NCBI RefSeq assembly: GCF_036002945.1
Contig: NZ_CP108529.1
Span: forward strand, 4,955,001 to 5,019,000
Direction of reading: 5' to 3'
DNA: 64,000 nt
Source of the DNA: Streptomyces sp. NBC_01224
GTDB taxonomy: Bacteria; Actinomycetota; Actinomycetes; Streptomycetales; Streptomycetaceae
Below the pieces are notes generated by a model. That model had not been told where the DNA came from. It did no database searches and saw only the letters and a list, made by a program, of their open reading frames with translations. Positions 40,921 through 50,069 of this stretch are shown here, in pieces. The number at the start of each line of letters is the position of its first letter. The stretch's first letter is position 1. A program made the translations under genes and the position numbers.

Positions 40921-41937
40921 GTGTCCAAATCGCCGGTGAGAGCGCAGGCCAAGGGGGCTGATGGGGTGTCGGAAGGCCGTGATTCAGCTGTGGGCGAACA
41001 GGCTGCGAGTCGCCCGACAAAAGCGACAAAACGCCCTGTGGGTGAGCAGGTCCCGAGGGGTGGAGCGAAGACCGCAGCGAAGCCCGCGTCGAAGTCCGCC
41101 GCACGGGCCGCAGCCAAGTCCACCGCGGAACCCGCGGAACCCGCGGAACCCGGAGCAAAGCCCGGTGCGAAACCGGAATCGCATCTGGCGATGGTCCGCC
41201 GTGCCCGCAGGATCAACCGTGAGCTCGCCGAGCTCTACCCGTATGCCCACCCCGAGCTGGACTTCAGGAGCCCCTTCGAGCTTCTCGTCGCCACGGTCCT
41301 CTCCGCCCAGACCACCGATCTGAGGGTCAACCAGACCACCCCCGCTCTCTTCGCCGCCTACCCCACCCCCGAGGACATGGCCGCGGCCGTCCCGGAGGAA
41401 TTGGAAGAGCTCATTCGGCCGACCGGCTTCTTCCGGGCCAAGACCAAGTCGCTGATAGGCCTCTCCGTGGCTCTCAGGGACAGGTTCGGCGGCGAGGTGC
41501 CGGGCCGGCTCGCCGATCTCGTCACGCTTCCGGGTGTCGGCCGCAAGACTGCCAATGTCGTGCTCGGGAATGCCTTCGGCGTACCGGGCATCACGGTCGA
41601 CACCCATTTCGGGCGCCTGGTCCGCCGCTGGAAGTGGACGGAGCAGGAGGACCCGGAGAAGGTCGAGGCCGAGATCGCCGCGATCTTCCCCAAGAGCGAG
41701 TGGACGATGCTCTCGCACCGCGTCGTCTTCCACGGCCGCCGCATCTGCCATGCCCGCAAGCCCGCCTGCGGCGCCTGTCCGATCGCCCCGCTCTGCCCGG
41801 CGTACGGGGAGGGCGAGACCGACCCGGAGAAGGCCAGAAAGCTGCTGAAGTACGAGATGGGCGGTCAGCCCGGGCAGCGGCTGAGCCCGCCGGCGGACTA
41901 CCCGGGCAAGCCCGCGCCGGCGCTGGGGGCCGACTGA
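40921..41937 (+). CDS. nth: endonuclease III with basic N-terminal extension
   Basis: A 338-residue DNA glycosylase/AP lyase. The enzyme domain starts at about residue 85: LVATVLSAQTTDLRVNQTTP, helix-hairpin-helix LPGVGRKTANVVLG with catalytic Lys, VDTHFGRLVRRW with catalytic Asp, and the 4Fe-4S ligands CHARKPACGACPIAPLC. Residues 1-85 are Ala/Lys/Pro-rich and probably disordered, with a GCGGAACCC triple repeat encoding AEPAEPAEP. It removes oxidised pyrimidines. GTG 40921 lies 6 nt behind TAGGCT (leaderless). Confidence 0.93.
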   Translation: MSKSPVRAQAKGADGVSEGRDSAVGEQAASRPTKATKRPVGEQVPRGGAKTAAKPASKSAARAAAKSTAEPAEPAEPGAKPGAKPESHLAMVRRARRINRELAELYPYAHPELDFRSPFELLVATVLSAQTTDLRVNQTTPALFAAYPTPEDMAAAVPEELEELIRPTGFFRAKTKSLIGLSVALRDRFGGEVPGRLADLVTLPGVGRKTANVVLGNAFGVPGITVDTHFGRLVRRWKWTEQEDPEKVEAEIAAIFPKSEWTMLSHRVVFHGRRICHARKPACGACPIAPLCPAYGEGETDPEKARKLLKYEMGGQPGQRLSPPADYPGKPAPALGAD

Positions 41938-41999
41938 CGCCCGGCGCTCGCTCCGGAACGAAATGCGTGATGACAGGCGTTGTGAGACGAGGGGTGCCT

Positions 42000-42845
42000 A
42001 TGAAGACGCACGAACAGAGCACGCAGAGCACGCACGAACAGAGCACGCACGAACAGAGTGCGGAAGCGGCAGCCGCGCCCGCGGCGGTCAGCCCCGCTGG
42101 GGTCAATCCGGCGGCCGTGAGCCCCGCGGCGGCGGTCGCAGCGGCCGCGGCCACCGCGGCGGGCGCAGGCCACGACGGAGCCATCACCGTCACGACCGAG
42201 GGCCTGCCGGACTGGCTCGACCCCGTGGCCCGTGCCGCGCGGACGATCGAGCCGGACCAGCTCAGCCGCTTCCTGCCGCCGGAGAGCGGCGCCGGGCGGC
42301 AGTCCGCCGTACTCGTACTGTTCGGGGAGGGGGAGCGCGGTCCCGAGCTGCTCCTCATGGAGCGATCCGGAAGCCTGCGTTCCCACGCTGGGCAGCCTTC
42401 CTTCCCCGGCGGCGCCCTGGACCCGGAGGACGGCGACCAAGCCACTACAGGGCCGCTCAGGGCCGCTCTGCGGGAGGCCCGGGAGGAGACCGGCCTCGAT
42501 CCGCGCGGAGTGCAGCTCTTCGGAGTGCTGCCCCGGCTCTACATCCCCGTGAGCGGCTTCGTCGTGACACCGGTCCTCGGCTGGTGGCGGTCACCGAGCC
42601 CGGTCGGCGTCGTCGATCCGGGTGAGACAGCCCGGGTCTTCACCGTCCCCGTGGCGGATCTCACGGACCCGGCCAATCGCGCGACCACGGTCCATCCGAG
42701 CGGTCACCGAGGCCCGGCATTTCTGGTCGAATCCGCCTTGGTCTGGGGTTTCACGGCCGGAGTGATCGACCGGATTCTGCACTTCGCGGGCTGGGAGCGC
42801 CCGTGGGACACCGCCAAGCAGGTGCCGCTCGACTGGCGCGCATGA
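42000..42845 (+). CDS. NUDIX CoA pyrophosphatase
   Basis: A 281-residue NUDIX protein of the CoA-pyrophosphatase type. The NuCoA motif LLMERSGSLRSHAGQPSFPG runs into the Nudix box GGALDPEDG...REAREETGL. Residues 1-65 are low-complexity: THEQS repeats (HEQSTQSTHEQSTHEQS) then Ala/Pro-rich. It hydrolyses CoA to 4'-phosphopantetheine and ADP. ATG 42000 behind GAGGGG with 5 nt spacing; ATG 41970 is an alternative. Confidence 0.88.
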   Translation: MKTHEQSTQSTHEQSTHEQSAEAAAAPAAVSPAGVNPAAVSPAAAVAAAAATAAGAGHDGAITVTTEGLPDWLDPVARAARTIEPDQLSRFLPPESGAGRQSAVLVLFGEGERGPELLLMERSGSLRSHAGQPSFPGGALDPEDGDQATTGPLRAALREAREETGLDPRGVQLFGVLPRLYIPVSGFVVTPVLGWWRSPSPVGVVDPGETARVFTVPVADLTDPANRATTVHPSGHRGPAFLVESALVWGFTAGVIDRILHFAGWERPWDTAKQVPLDWRA

Positions 42846-42933
42846 CAGGCTGACTCCCGTGCTGCGCTGTCCGGCCCTGCCCGGACCCAGTCGAAGGAAC
42901 AGGCCCGGTGACGAATCTGCGAGGCTATAGACG

Positions 42934-44139
42934 GTGAACGTGCTGGACATCCTGTTGCTGGCCGGCGCCGTGTGGTTCGCGGTCATCGGCTATCGCCAGG
43001 GGTTCGTCGTCGGCATCCTGTCGGTGATCGGGTTCCTGGGCGGCGGTCTTGTAGCCGTCTATCTGCTGCCGGTCCTGTGGGACCAGCTGACGAACGGCTC
43101 CGAAGTCTCATCGACGGCAGCCATCGTCGCCGTCGTCATCGTGATCGTCTGCGCCTCGGTGGGCCAGGCGTTCACCACCCATCTCGGAAACAAGCTCCGC
43201 CGGTACATCACGTGGTCGCCCGCGCGCGCTCTCGATGCCACCGGCGGCGCCCTGGTCAATGTGGTCGCGATGCTGCTGGTCGCCTGGCTGATCGGCTCCG
43301 CACTGGCCGGTACCTCACTGCCTACGCTGGGCAAGGAGGTCCGCAGCTCGTCGGTCCTGCTCGGCGTCTCCCGGGTGATGCCGACCCAGGCCTCCACCTG
43401 GTTCACGGACTTCTCCTCGGTCCTCGCGCAGAACGGCTTCCCGCAGGTCTTCAGCCCCTTCGTCAACGAGCCGATCACCGAGGTCCGGGCCCCGGACCCG
43501 GCGCTGGTCGGCAGCCCCGTGGCAGCCGTCGCCAAGAAGTCCATCGTCAAGGTCGTCGGTACGGCCCCGAGCTGCGGCAAGGTCCTCGAAGGCACCGGTT
43601 TTGTCTTCTCCGACCGCAGGGTGATGACCAACGCCCATGTCGTCGGCGGCGTCGACGAGCCGACCGTCCAGATCGGCGGCCAGGGCCGGCTGTACGACGC
43701 GAAGGTCGTCCTCTACGACTGGCAGCGCGACATCGCCGTACTCGACGTACCGGACCTCGTCGCGAAGCCGCTGAAGTTCACCGACACCGATCACGACGCC
43801 GACACCGGGAACAGCGCCATCGTCGCGGGCTTCCCGGAGAACGGCTCGTACGACGTACGGGCCGCGCGCGTCCGGGGCCGTATCGACGCCGACGGACCGG
43901 ACATCTACCACCGGGGCACTGTCCGCCGCGATGTGTACTCGCTCTTCGCGACCGTCCGTCAGGGCAACTCCGGCGGACCGCTGCTGACCCCCGACGGCAA
44001 GGTGTACGGAGTCGTCTTCGCGAAGTCGCTCGACGACCCCGACACCGGCTATGCGCTGACGGCCGACGAGATCCGCCAGGACATCGCGCAGGGCCGCACC
44101 GCCAACCAGCAGGTCGACAGCCAGGCGTGCGCCCTCTAG
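42934..44139 (+). CDS. MarP-like membrane serine protease
   Basis: A 401-residue protein: N-terminal CvpA-like membrane part with four TM spans (LDILLLAGAVWFAVIGYRQG, IVGILSVIGFLGGGLVAVYL region, AAIVAVVIVIVCASVGQA, VVAMLLVAWLIGSALAG) and a C-terminal trypsin-fold protease (from about 190) with His in VMTNAHVVGG, Asp in WQRDIAVLDV and Ser in RQGNSGGPLLTPDG. Two cysteines may form the redox disulfide known in MarP. It is an acid-resistance/cell-envelope protease in mycobacteria. GTG 42934 used; TATAGA at 42926-42931 suggests a leaderless start, with GTG 42940 at the better spacing. Confidence 0.88.
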   Translation: MNVLDILLLAGAVWFAVIGYRQGFVVGILSVIGFLGGGLVAVYLLPVLWDQLTNGSEVSSTAAIVAVVIVIVCASVGQAFTTHLGNKLRRYITWSPARALDATGGALVNVVAMLLVAWLIGSALAGTSLPTLGKEVRSSSVLLGVSRVMPTQASTWFTDFSSVLAQNGFPQVFSPFVNEPITEVRAPDPALVGSPVAAVAKKSIVKVVGTAPSCGKVLEGTGFVFSDRRVMTNAHVVGGVDEPTVQIGGQGRLYDAKVVLYDWQRDIAVLDVPDLVAKPLKFTDTDHDADTGNSAIVAGFPENGSYDVRAARVRGRIDADGPDIYHRGTVRRDVYSLFATVRQGNSGGPLLTPDGKVYGVVFAKSLDDPDTGYALTADEIRQDIAQGRTANQQVDSQACAL

Positions 44140-44506
44140 AGCCTCTCCGGCCCTGATCCGCCGGACAGGCCCTGGGCGTGCTGCCCCGCGGCAGCCGGGA
44201 GAGTCGTGGAAGTCCCGCCCGGCCGGTGAACGCTCACCGTCCGGCCGGGGCGGACATCATCCGCGTGGATGGCGCAGCCGCGCCGAGACCCAGCGGGCCC
44301 GACGGCGCAGAATGCGCGGAATACCGAGCCGGGGATCATGCAGAACATGCATATCGTGCACCCGGCCCTGGGGGCCGCCCCCCTCATGAGTGCTCGGACT
44401 CGCCGTGGCGGTCGAGCGACGGTTGCGTGCTGCGTCACCGAAGTCGTGCGTCCAGCCCATACCTCGACGTCTGCCCGTGCCTCATGGTCGGTAACCGCCC
44501 ATCCGC
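44140..44506. other. intergenic region after the protease gene
   Basis: About 370 bp between convergent genes. It has local inverted repeats (for example near 44157-44176) but no supported gene; a frame from ATG 44338 lacks a ribosome site and family features. Confidence 0.3.
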
Positions 44507-44540
44507 CAGCCAATTGGCCTATGCGCCGGGCAATTGGCTG
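44507..44540. terminator. 10-bp inverted repeat downstream of the hydrolase
   Basis: CAGCCAATTG, 14-bp spacer, CAATTGGCTG. It lies 27 bp beyond the hydrolase stop on the minus strand. The AATT core is unusual here; it could also be an operator. Confidence 0.5.
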
Positions 44541-44566
44541 TTCGTCGGACAACTGTGCCCGTACGG

Positions 44567-45658
44567 CTACCGGTCGGGCTCGGGATCCTTGAGCCAGTTG
44601 ATGAGTTCGACCGAGAACCCGTCCGGATCCTCCTCGTGGGGGAAGTGCCCCAGACCGTCGAAAAGTCGCCAACGGTACGGCGCTTCGACGTACTCGCCGG
44701 ACCCCGCCGCGCTCCGCGTACGGATCGCCGGATCGAGTGAACCGTGAAGGTGCAGTGTGGGTACCCGCACCGGCCGCTTCATGCGCCGGTTGAACTGGAT
44801 TCCGTCCGGACGGGCCAGGGAGCGCACCATCCATCGGTACGGCTCGATCGAGCAGTGCGCCGTCGACGGGATGCACATCGCGCGCCGGTAGACGTCGATC
44901 GCCGCATCGCCGGGGAACTCAGGGGTCCGGGGGCCCGCCCAGTCACGGATCAGCCGGCCCACCAACGCCGCGTCGTCCGCGACGAGCTGACGCTCCGGCA
45001 CCCACGGGCGCTGGAAGCCCCAGATGTACGAGCCCGCGCGGGACTGCGCGAAGTCGGAGAGCATCGAGGAACGCCAGCGGCGCGGATGCGGCATCGAGGA
45101 GACCACGAGGCGGCGCACCAGCTTCGGCCGCATCACCGCGGCCGTCCAGGCGAGGTAGCCACCCATGTCGTGGCCGACCAGGGCGGCGTCCGGTTCGCCG
45201 AGCGAGCGGATCACGCCGGTGATGTCGAGCGCCAGGTTGGCGGGGTCGTAACCCCGGGGCGTACGGTCACTGCCGCCGACCCCGCGCAGATCCATCGCCA
45301 CGGCCCGGAAACCGGCGTCGGCCAGTGCGGTGAGCTGATGGCGCCAGGTCCACCAGAACTGCGGGAAGCCGTGCAGCAGCAGCACCAGCGGCCCCTCGCC
45401 GAGCTCAGCGATGTGGAAGCGGGCGCCGTTGGCCGCCACGTCCCGGTGGGTCCACGGCCCGTCGAGCCGTACCGGCCCGCCGGAGCCGGCCGGGCCGGGG
45501 GAACTCGGCAGGCCGGAGGGGCCCGAGGGGCCTGAGCGGCCGGTCGAGCCCGAGGAGCCGTCCGGGCCCGCCTGACCGTTCGGGCTTACCCGGCCTTCCG
45601 GGCCTGCCTGACCTTCCGGGCCTACTGGGCCGGATGCACTGGAATCGGGGACCGTCAT
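44567..45658 (-). CDS. alpha/beta hydrolase (epoxide-hydrolase-like) with collagen-like N-terminus
   Basis: A 363-residue protein. Residues about 10-60 are Gly-X-Y triplets (GPVGPEGQAGPEGRV, then GQAGPDGSSGSTGRSGPSGP) with two interruptions. The hydrolase domain follows: oxyanion LLLHGFPQFWWTWRHQ, nucleophile elbow VGHDMGGYLAW with Asp (as in epoxide hydrolases/dehalogenases), acid LHGSLDPAI and His in GLGHFPHEEDP. It hydrolyses epoxides or similar. ATG at 45658 overlaps the TGA of the holin-like gene. No signal peptide precedes the collagen-like part. Confidence 0.87.
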   Translation of the reverse strand: MTVPDSSASGPVGPEGQAGPEGRVSPNGQAGPDGSSGSTGRSGPSGPSGLPSSPGPAGSGGPVRLDGPWTHRDVAANGARFHIAELGEGPLVLLLHGFPQFWWTWRHQLTALADAGFRAVAMDLRGVGGSDRTPRGYDPANLALDITGVIRSLGEPDAALVGHDMGGYLAWTAAVMRPKLVRRLVVSSMPHPRRWRSSMLSDFAQSRAGSYIWGFQRPWVPERQLVADDAALVGRLIRDWAGPRTPEFPGDAAIDVYRRAMCIPSTAHCSIEPYRWMVRSLARPDGIQFNRRMKRPVRVPTLHLHGSLDPAIRTRSAAGSGEYVEAPYRWRLFDGLGHFPHEEDPDGFSVELINWLKDPEPDR

Positions 45659-46188
45659 GTGGACGAGCGTGCCACAGCGGACGCCTTGTCCTGGACCGAA
45701 GACTTCTCCAGGGCCTTGTCCGCCGGCCGGCTGCCCACGGCGGCCGGACGGCTCGCCCCCGCCGTGACAGCGGGCCGCGGGTGCGGCTTGACGCCCTGCA
45801 GTACGGCCGCCGTCTGCTTGGCCGAAGCGATGGACTTCTCCGGCGGCTTCACCTTCTTGAACTTGGCGAAGGCGAACAGCGCGAGCAACACACCCAGCAC
45901 GATGAAGGCGGCGCCCACGATCGCGAACGACACGGCGAGGCCGAGCCCCAGGTAGTGGATTCCGTACGCCGCCGCGAAGCTCAACACCGGGATCGCGAAC
46001 AGAACCAGCACGCCCGCGATGATGAACGCCACGCTCCCGGTCACGCCACGCTTGACGTCCTGCCGCACTTCGGCCTTGGCCAGGGCGATCTCGTCGTGCA
46101 CCAGTGCGGACATCTCGGCCGTCGCCGCGGCGACCAGCTGCCCGAGACTGCGGTCGGCACTGCCCGCGTTGTTGCCGGGGTCGCTCAT
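45655..46188 (-). CDS. phage-holin-superfamily-like (Holin-X type) membrane protein
   Basis: A 177-residue protein: cytosolic helix (LGQLVAAATAEMSALVHDEI, ALAKAEVRQDVKRG), two TM spans (SVAFIIAGVLVLFAIPVLSF, LAVSFAIVGAAFIVLGVLLA) and a basic, Pro/Ala-rich tail. The pattern is the actinobacterial putative holin-X family (called phage holin family protein); it is a core gene, not a prophage sign. ATG at 46188; coupled to the hydrolase by ATGA. Confidence 0.88.
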   Translation of the reverse strand: MSDPGNNAGSADRSLGQLVAAATAEMSALVHDEIALAKAEVRQDVKRGVTGSVAFIIAGVLVLFAIPVLSFAAAYGIHYLGLGLAVSFAIVGAAFIVLGVLLALFAFAKFKKVKPPEKSIASAKQTAAVLQGVKPHPRPAVTAGASRPAAVGSRPADKALEKSSVQDKASAVARSST

Positions 46189-46235
46189 CCCTGACTCCCT
46201 CTCCTGCTCTCCTGCTCAACACATCTGGTGTCAGA

Positions 46236-47642
46236 TCATGCCGGACTGTCCGGCTTGCTGCTCGCTGCCCCCGCCAGTTGGGCAAGGCGGCGGTGCTCGG
46301 CCGCCTTCTTCTCGTAGATCGCGGCCATCCGCAGGTGGTACTCCGGGTCGTCCTGCTCGTAGACGTCGGGCACGCCGTCCTCGTCCTCGTCGAGCTCCTC
46401 CGCCTCGTACAGCGTCCGGTATCTGCGTACCCGGAGTTTGAGCAGTGCACCGGAGAGTACGGCGGCTGTCAGCGAGCCGAGCAGCACGGCGGCCTTGATT
46501 TCGTTGATCATGTCCTCGTCGCCGACGAAGGCCAGTTCACCGATGAGCAGCGAGACGGTGAAGCCGATCCCGGCGAGCGAGGCGACCGCGAAGACATCCG
46601 CCCAGGCCAGGTCCTTGTTCAGCTCCGCCTTCGTGAAGCGGGTGGCCAGCCATGTACCGCCGAAGATGCCTACTGTCTTGCCGACGACGAGCCCCAGGAC
46701 GACACCGAGCGTCTCGGGCCGCGTGAAGACGCCCGCCAGCGCGCCGCCGGAGAGGGAGACACCTGCTGAGAAGAGGGCGAACAGCGGCACGGCGATACCG
46801 GCCGACAGCGGGCGGATCAGGTGCTCGATGTGCTCGCCGGGGGAGTGGGTCTCGCCGTCCCGCCGGGTGCAGCGGAGCATCAGGCCCATGGCGACACCGG
46901 CAATGGTGGCGTGGATGCCGCTGTTGTACATCAGGCCCCAGATGACCAGGGCGAGCGGTACGTAGATGTACCAGCCGCGCACATTCCTGCGCAGCAGCAG
47001 ATAGAAGACGGCGAGGCCGATGAAGGCGCCGGTCAGCGCCATGAAGTTGATCTGCTCGGTGAAGAAGACCGCGATGATCAGGATCGCGAAGAGGTCGTCG
47101 ACGACGGCGAGCGTCAGCAGGAAGGCGCGCAGCGCGTTCGGCAGCGAGGTGCCGATGACCGCGAGGACGGCGAGCGCGAAGGCGATATCGGTGGCGGTGG
47201 GGACGGCCCAGCCGTGCGTGGAACCCCCGCCGGTCACGGCCACGAGTGTGTAGACGACGGCCGGAACCGCCATTCCGCACAGTGCGGCGACGACCGGGAG
47301 GGCGGCCGCCCTGGGGTCGCGCAGTTCGCCCGCGACCAGTTCCCGCTTGAGTTCGACGCCCGCAACGAAGAAGAAGATCGCTAGCAGCCCGTCCGCCGCC
47401 CAGTGCTCCACGGAGAGGTTGAGGCCAAGTGACCCGGGACCGAAGTGGAAGTCGCTGACAGCCGCGTAACCGGAACCGAAGGTGTTCGCCCACACCAGGG
47501 CGGCTATTGCGGCGACCAGCAGGATGACTCCGCCGACGGTCTCGGTGCGCAGGGCATCCGCGAGGTAGTTCCGCTCGGGGAGGGACAGGCGCGCCAGAAA
47601 AGTGCGGCGGGAGGAAGGGGGCGTGGAGGTGGGCGTGGCCAC
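46236..47642 (-). CDS. nhaA: Na+/H+ antiporter NhaA
   Basis: A 468-residue NhaA antiporter: GVELKRELVAGELRDPR, THGWAVPTATDIAFALAVLA and LLTLAVVDDLFAILIIAVFF with the paired Asp residues that bind Na+ and H+, then further TM spans. A long acidic C-terminal tail (EAEELDEDEDGVPDVYEQDD) is extra relative to E. coli NhaA. GTG at 47642 behind GGAGG; the open frame to 47714 lacks homology. Confidence 0.9.
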   Translation of the reverse strand: MATPTSTPPSSRRTFLARLSLPERNYLADALRTETVGGVILLVAAIAALVWANTFGSGYAAVSDFHFGPGSLGLNLSVEHWAADGLLAIFFFVAGVELKRELVAGELRDPRAAALPVVAALCGMAVPAVVYTLVAVTGGGSTHGWAVPTATDIAFALAVLAVIGTSLPNALRAFLLTLAVVDDLFAILIIAVFFTEQINFMALTGAFIGLAVFYLLLRRNVRGWYIYVPLALVIWGLMYNSGIHATIAGVAMGLMLRCTRRDGETHSPGEHIEHLIRPLSAGIAVPLFALFSAGVSLSGGALAGVFTRPETLGVVLGLVVGKTVGIFGGTWLATRFTKAELNKDLAWADVFAVASLAGIGFTVSLLIGELAFVGDEDMINEIKAAVLLGSLTAAVLSGALLKLRVRRYRTLYEAEELDEDEDGVPDVYEQDDPEYHLRMAAIYEKKAAEHRRLAQLAGAASSKPDSPA

Positions 47643-47805
47643 GAGTGAGGACCTCCGGGTCGGTACGGCAGCGATGGCATGGCTGATGCACTCGCCGACC
47701 AGACTTCCCGGCACACCCTGTGGAGATTTCTTATTGCTTTGTTGACGCGGCTGCCACTGTACCCGGGGTGCGCGGGGCGGTACGAAGTGATCTTCACCTT
47801 AAACG

Positions 47806-47844
47806 CCCGAGGGGCACCCGGCGCGTTGCCGGATGCCCCTCGGG
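47806..47844. terminator. terminator after the acs gene
   Basis: CCCGAGGGGCA with CCGGC, and GCCGG with TGCCCCTCGGG: a long stem with one bulge, 16 bp past the acs stop (minus strand). Confidence 0.8.
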
Positions 47845-47860
47845 GACGTACTCGCCTCGG

Positions 47861-49819
47861 TCAGTCCTCGGATGAGGAGGAGGACGGCAGCTGGGTCTGG
47901 ATGAGGTCCATCACTGAGGAGTCGGTGAGCGTCGTGACATCGCCCAGCTCGCGGTTCTCGGCGACGTCACGCAGCAGACGCCGCATGATCTTGCCGGAGC
48001 GGGTCTTCGGCAGTTCGGCGACCGGCAGGATCCGCTTCGGCTTGGCGATCGGGCCGAGGGTGGCGCCGACGTGGTTGCGCAGCTCGGCAACGAGCTCGTC
48101 CGAGGCGGCAGCCGAACCGCGCAGTATCACGAAGGCGACGATGGCCTGGCCGGTCGTCTCGTCGGCGGCGCCGACCACGGCAGCCTCGGCGACCGAGGGG
48201 TGCGATACGAGCGCCGACTCGACCTCGGTGGTCGAGATGTTGTGCCCGGACACGAGCATCACGTCGTCGACCCGGCCGAGCAGCCAGATGTCGCCGTCCT
48301 CGTCCTTCTTGGCGCCGTCGCCCGCGAAGTACTTGCCCTCGAAGCGCGACCAGTACGTGTCGATGAAGCGCTGGTCGTCGCCCCAGATGGTGCGGAGCAT
48401 CGACGGCCACGGCTCGGTGAGGACGAGATAGCCGCCCCCGCCGTTCGGAACCTCGTTGGCCTCGTCGTCGACGACCGTGGCGGAGATACCGGGCAGGGCG
48501 CGCTGGGCGCTTCCCGGCTTGGTCTCCGTGACGCCCGGCAACGGCGAAATCATCATGGCGCCGGTCTCGGTCTGCCACCAGGTGTCCACGATCGGGCACT
48601 TGTCGGCGCCGATGTGCTTGCGGTACCACATCCACGCCTCGGGGTTGATCGGCTCACCGACCGAACCGAGGACACGAAGACTGCTCAGGTCGAACTTGGC
48701 GGGGATGTCGTCACCCCACTTCATGAACGTACGGATCGCGGTCGGCGCGGTGTACAGGATCGTGACGCCGTACTTCTGCACGATCTCCCAGAAACGCCCC
48801 TGGTGCGGGGAGTCGGGCGTGCCCTCGTACATGACCTGCGTCGCGCCGTTGGCCAGCGGGCCGTAGACGATGTACGAGTGGCCGGTCACCCAGCCGATGT
48901 CGGCGGTGCACCAGAAGACATCGGTCTCCGGCTTGAGGTCGAAGACCGCGTTGTGGGTGTACGCGGCCTGCGTGAGGTAGCCACCGGAGGTGTGCAGGAT
49001 GCCCTTCGGCTTACCCGTCGTGCCGGAGGTGTAGAGGATGAAGAGCGGCTGCTCCGCCTCGAACGCCTCGGGGGTGTGCTCGGCGGACTGCCGACCGGTG
49101 ATCTCGTGCCACCAGACGTCGCGGCCCTCGGTCCACGCGGTGTCCTGGCCGGTGCGCCGTACCACAAGGACATGCTCGATGCTGTCGAAACGGGAGACGG
49201 CGTCGTCCACGGCGGGCTTGAGTGCGGACGGCTTGCCGCGGCGGTAGCCACCGTCGGCGGTGATGACGACCTTGGCGTCCGCGTCCTGGATACGGGCGGC
49301 GATGGCGTCGGCGGAGAAGCCGCCGAAGACCACAGAGTGCGCCGCGCCGATGCGGGCACAGGCCAGCATCGCGATGGCAGCCTCGGGGATCATCGGCAGA
49401 TAGACGGCGACCCGGTCGCCCTTACGGACACCGAGCTCGGTGAGGGCGTTCGCTGCGCGGGAGACCTCGTCCTTCAGGTCGGCGTAGGTGATGGCGCGGC
49501 TGTCGCCGGGCTCACCCTCGAAGTGGATGGCGACCCGGTCGCCATGGCCGGCCTCGACATGGCGGTCCACGCAGTTGTACGCGACGTTGAGCTTGCCGTC
49601 CGCGAACCACTTCGCGAAGGGCGGGTTGCTCCAGTCGAGCGTCTCGGTCGGCTCTGTGGCCCAGGTCAGGCGACGGGCCTGCTCGGCCCAGAAGCCCAGC
49701 CGGTCCGCCTCGGCCTGCTCGTACGCCTCCGCTTTGACGTTGGCATTGGCGGCCAGATCGGCAGGCGGTGCAAACCGCCGCTCCTCCTTGAGCAGATTGG
49801 CCAGGCTTTCGTTGCTCAC
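47861..49819 (-). CDS. acsA: acetyl-CoA synthetase
   Basis: A 652-residue AMP-forming acetate-CoA ligase: YTSGTTGKPKGILHTSGG (AMP binding), DTWWQTETGAMMI, GRVDDVMLVSGHNIST and the C-terminal catalytic Lys in LPKTRSGKIMRRLLRD, a known target of acetylation control. It makes acetyl-CoA from acetate, ATP and CoA. The GTG at 49819 (MSNESLANLLKEERRFAPPA) matches the known Streptomyces N-terminus and has GGGAG in front. Confidence 0.95.
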   Translation of the reverse strand: MSNESLANLLKEERRFAPPADLAANANVKAEAYEQAEADRLGFWAEQARRLTWATEPTETLDWSNPPFAKWFADGKLNVAYNCVDRHVEAGHGDRVAIHFEGEPGDSRAITYADLKDEVSRAANALTELGVRKGDRVAVYLPMIPEAAIAMLACARIGAAHSVVFGGFSADAIAARIQDADAKVVITADGGYRRGKPSALKPAVDDAVSRFDSIEHVLVVRRTGQDTAWTEGRDVWWHEITGRQSAEHTPEAFEAEQPLFILYTSGTTGKPKGILHTSGGYLTQAAYTHNAVFDLKPETDVFWCTADIGWVTGHSYIVYGPLANGATQVMYEGTPDSPHQGRFWEIVQKYGVTILYTAPTAIRTFMKWGDDIPAKFDLSSLRVLGSVGEPINPEAWMWYRKHIGADKCPIVDTWWQTETGAMMISPLPGVTETKPGSAQRALPGISATVVDDEANEVPNGGGGYLVLTEPWPSMLRTIWGDDQRFIDTYWSRFEGKYFAGDGAKKDEDGDIWLLGRVDDVMLVSGHNISTTEVESALVSHPSVAEAAVVGAADETTGQAIVAFVILRGSAAASDELVAELRNHVGATLGPIAKPKRILPVAELPKTRSGKIMRRLLRDVAENRELGDVTTLTDSSVMDLIQTQLPSSSSSED

Positions 49820-50069
49820 GACATCTCCCATTCCCAGGGTGTCCGTTGTGTCCCGGGGCATAGCTCATCAGGCCAAAGGCCGGGTGACAAGTGTCTGCCC
49901 GGAATTGGTTTAGACCTGTGTCTCGTGTATGGAGACACGGTCCCGCCTCCACGTGCGGTCCGGTGCGGCGAGGCGCGGTGCACCACAGTGCGGAACACAG
50001 CGACACGGAGCGTATGGAGCGACACGGAGGCGGGACCACAAGGTCTCACGGACCGGGGGCGAATGTGGT
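49820..50069. promoter_or_regulatory. acs upstream region with direct repeats
   Basis: AGCGACACGGAG occurs at 49999-50010 and 50018-50029 (19 bp apart) upstream of acs on the minus strand. They may be regulator sites. No gene seen. Confidence 0.35.

Noticed and set aside
44338..44480. Small plus-strand gene starting at ATG 44338
   Set aside because: No ribosome site and no recognisable protein features.
45655..46188. Prophage indicated by a holin-like gene
   Set aside because: It is a core actinobacterial holin-X protein; no other phage gene lies near.
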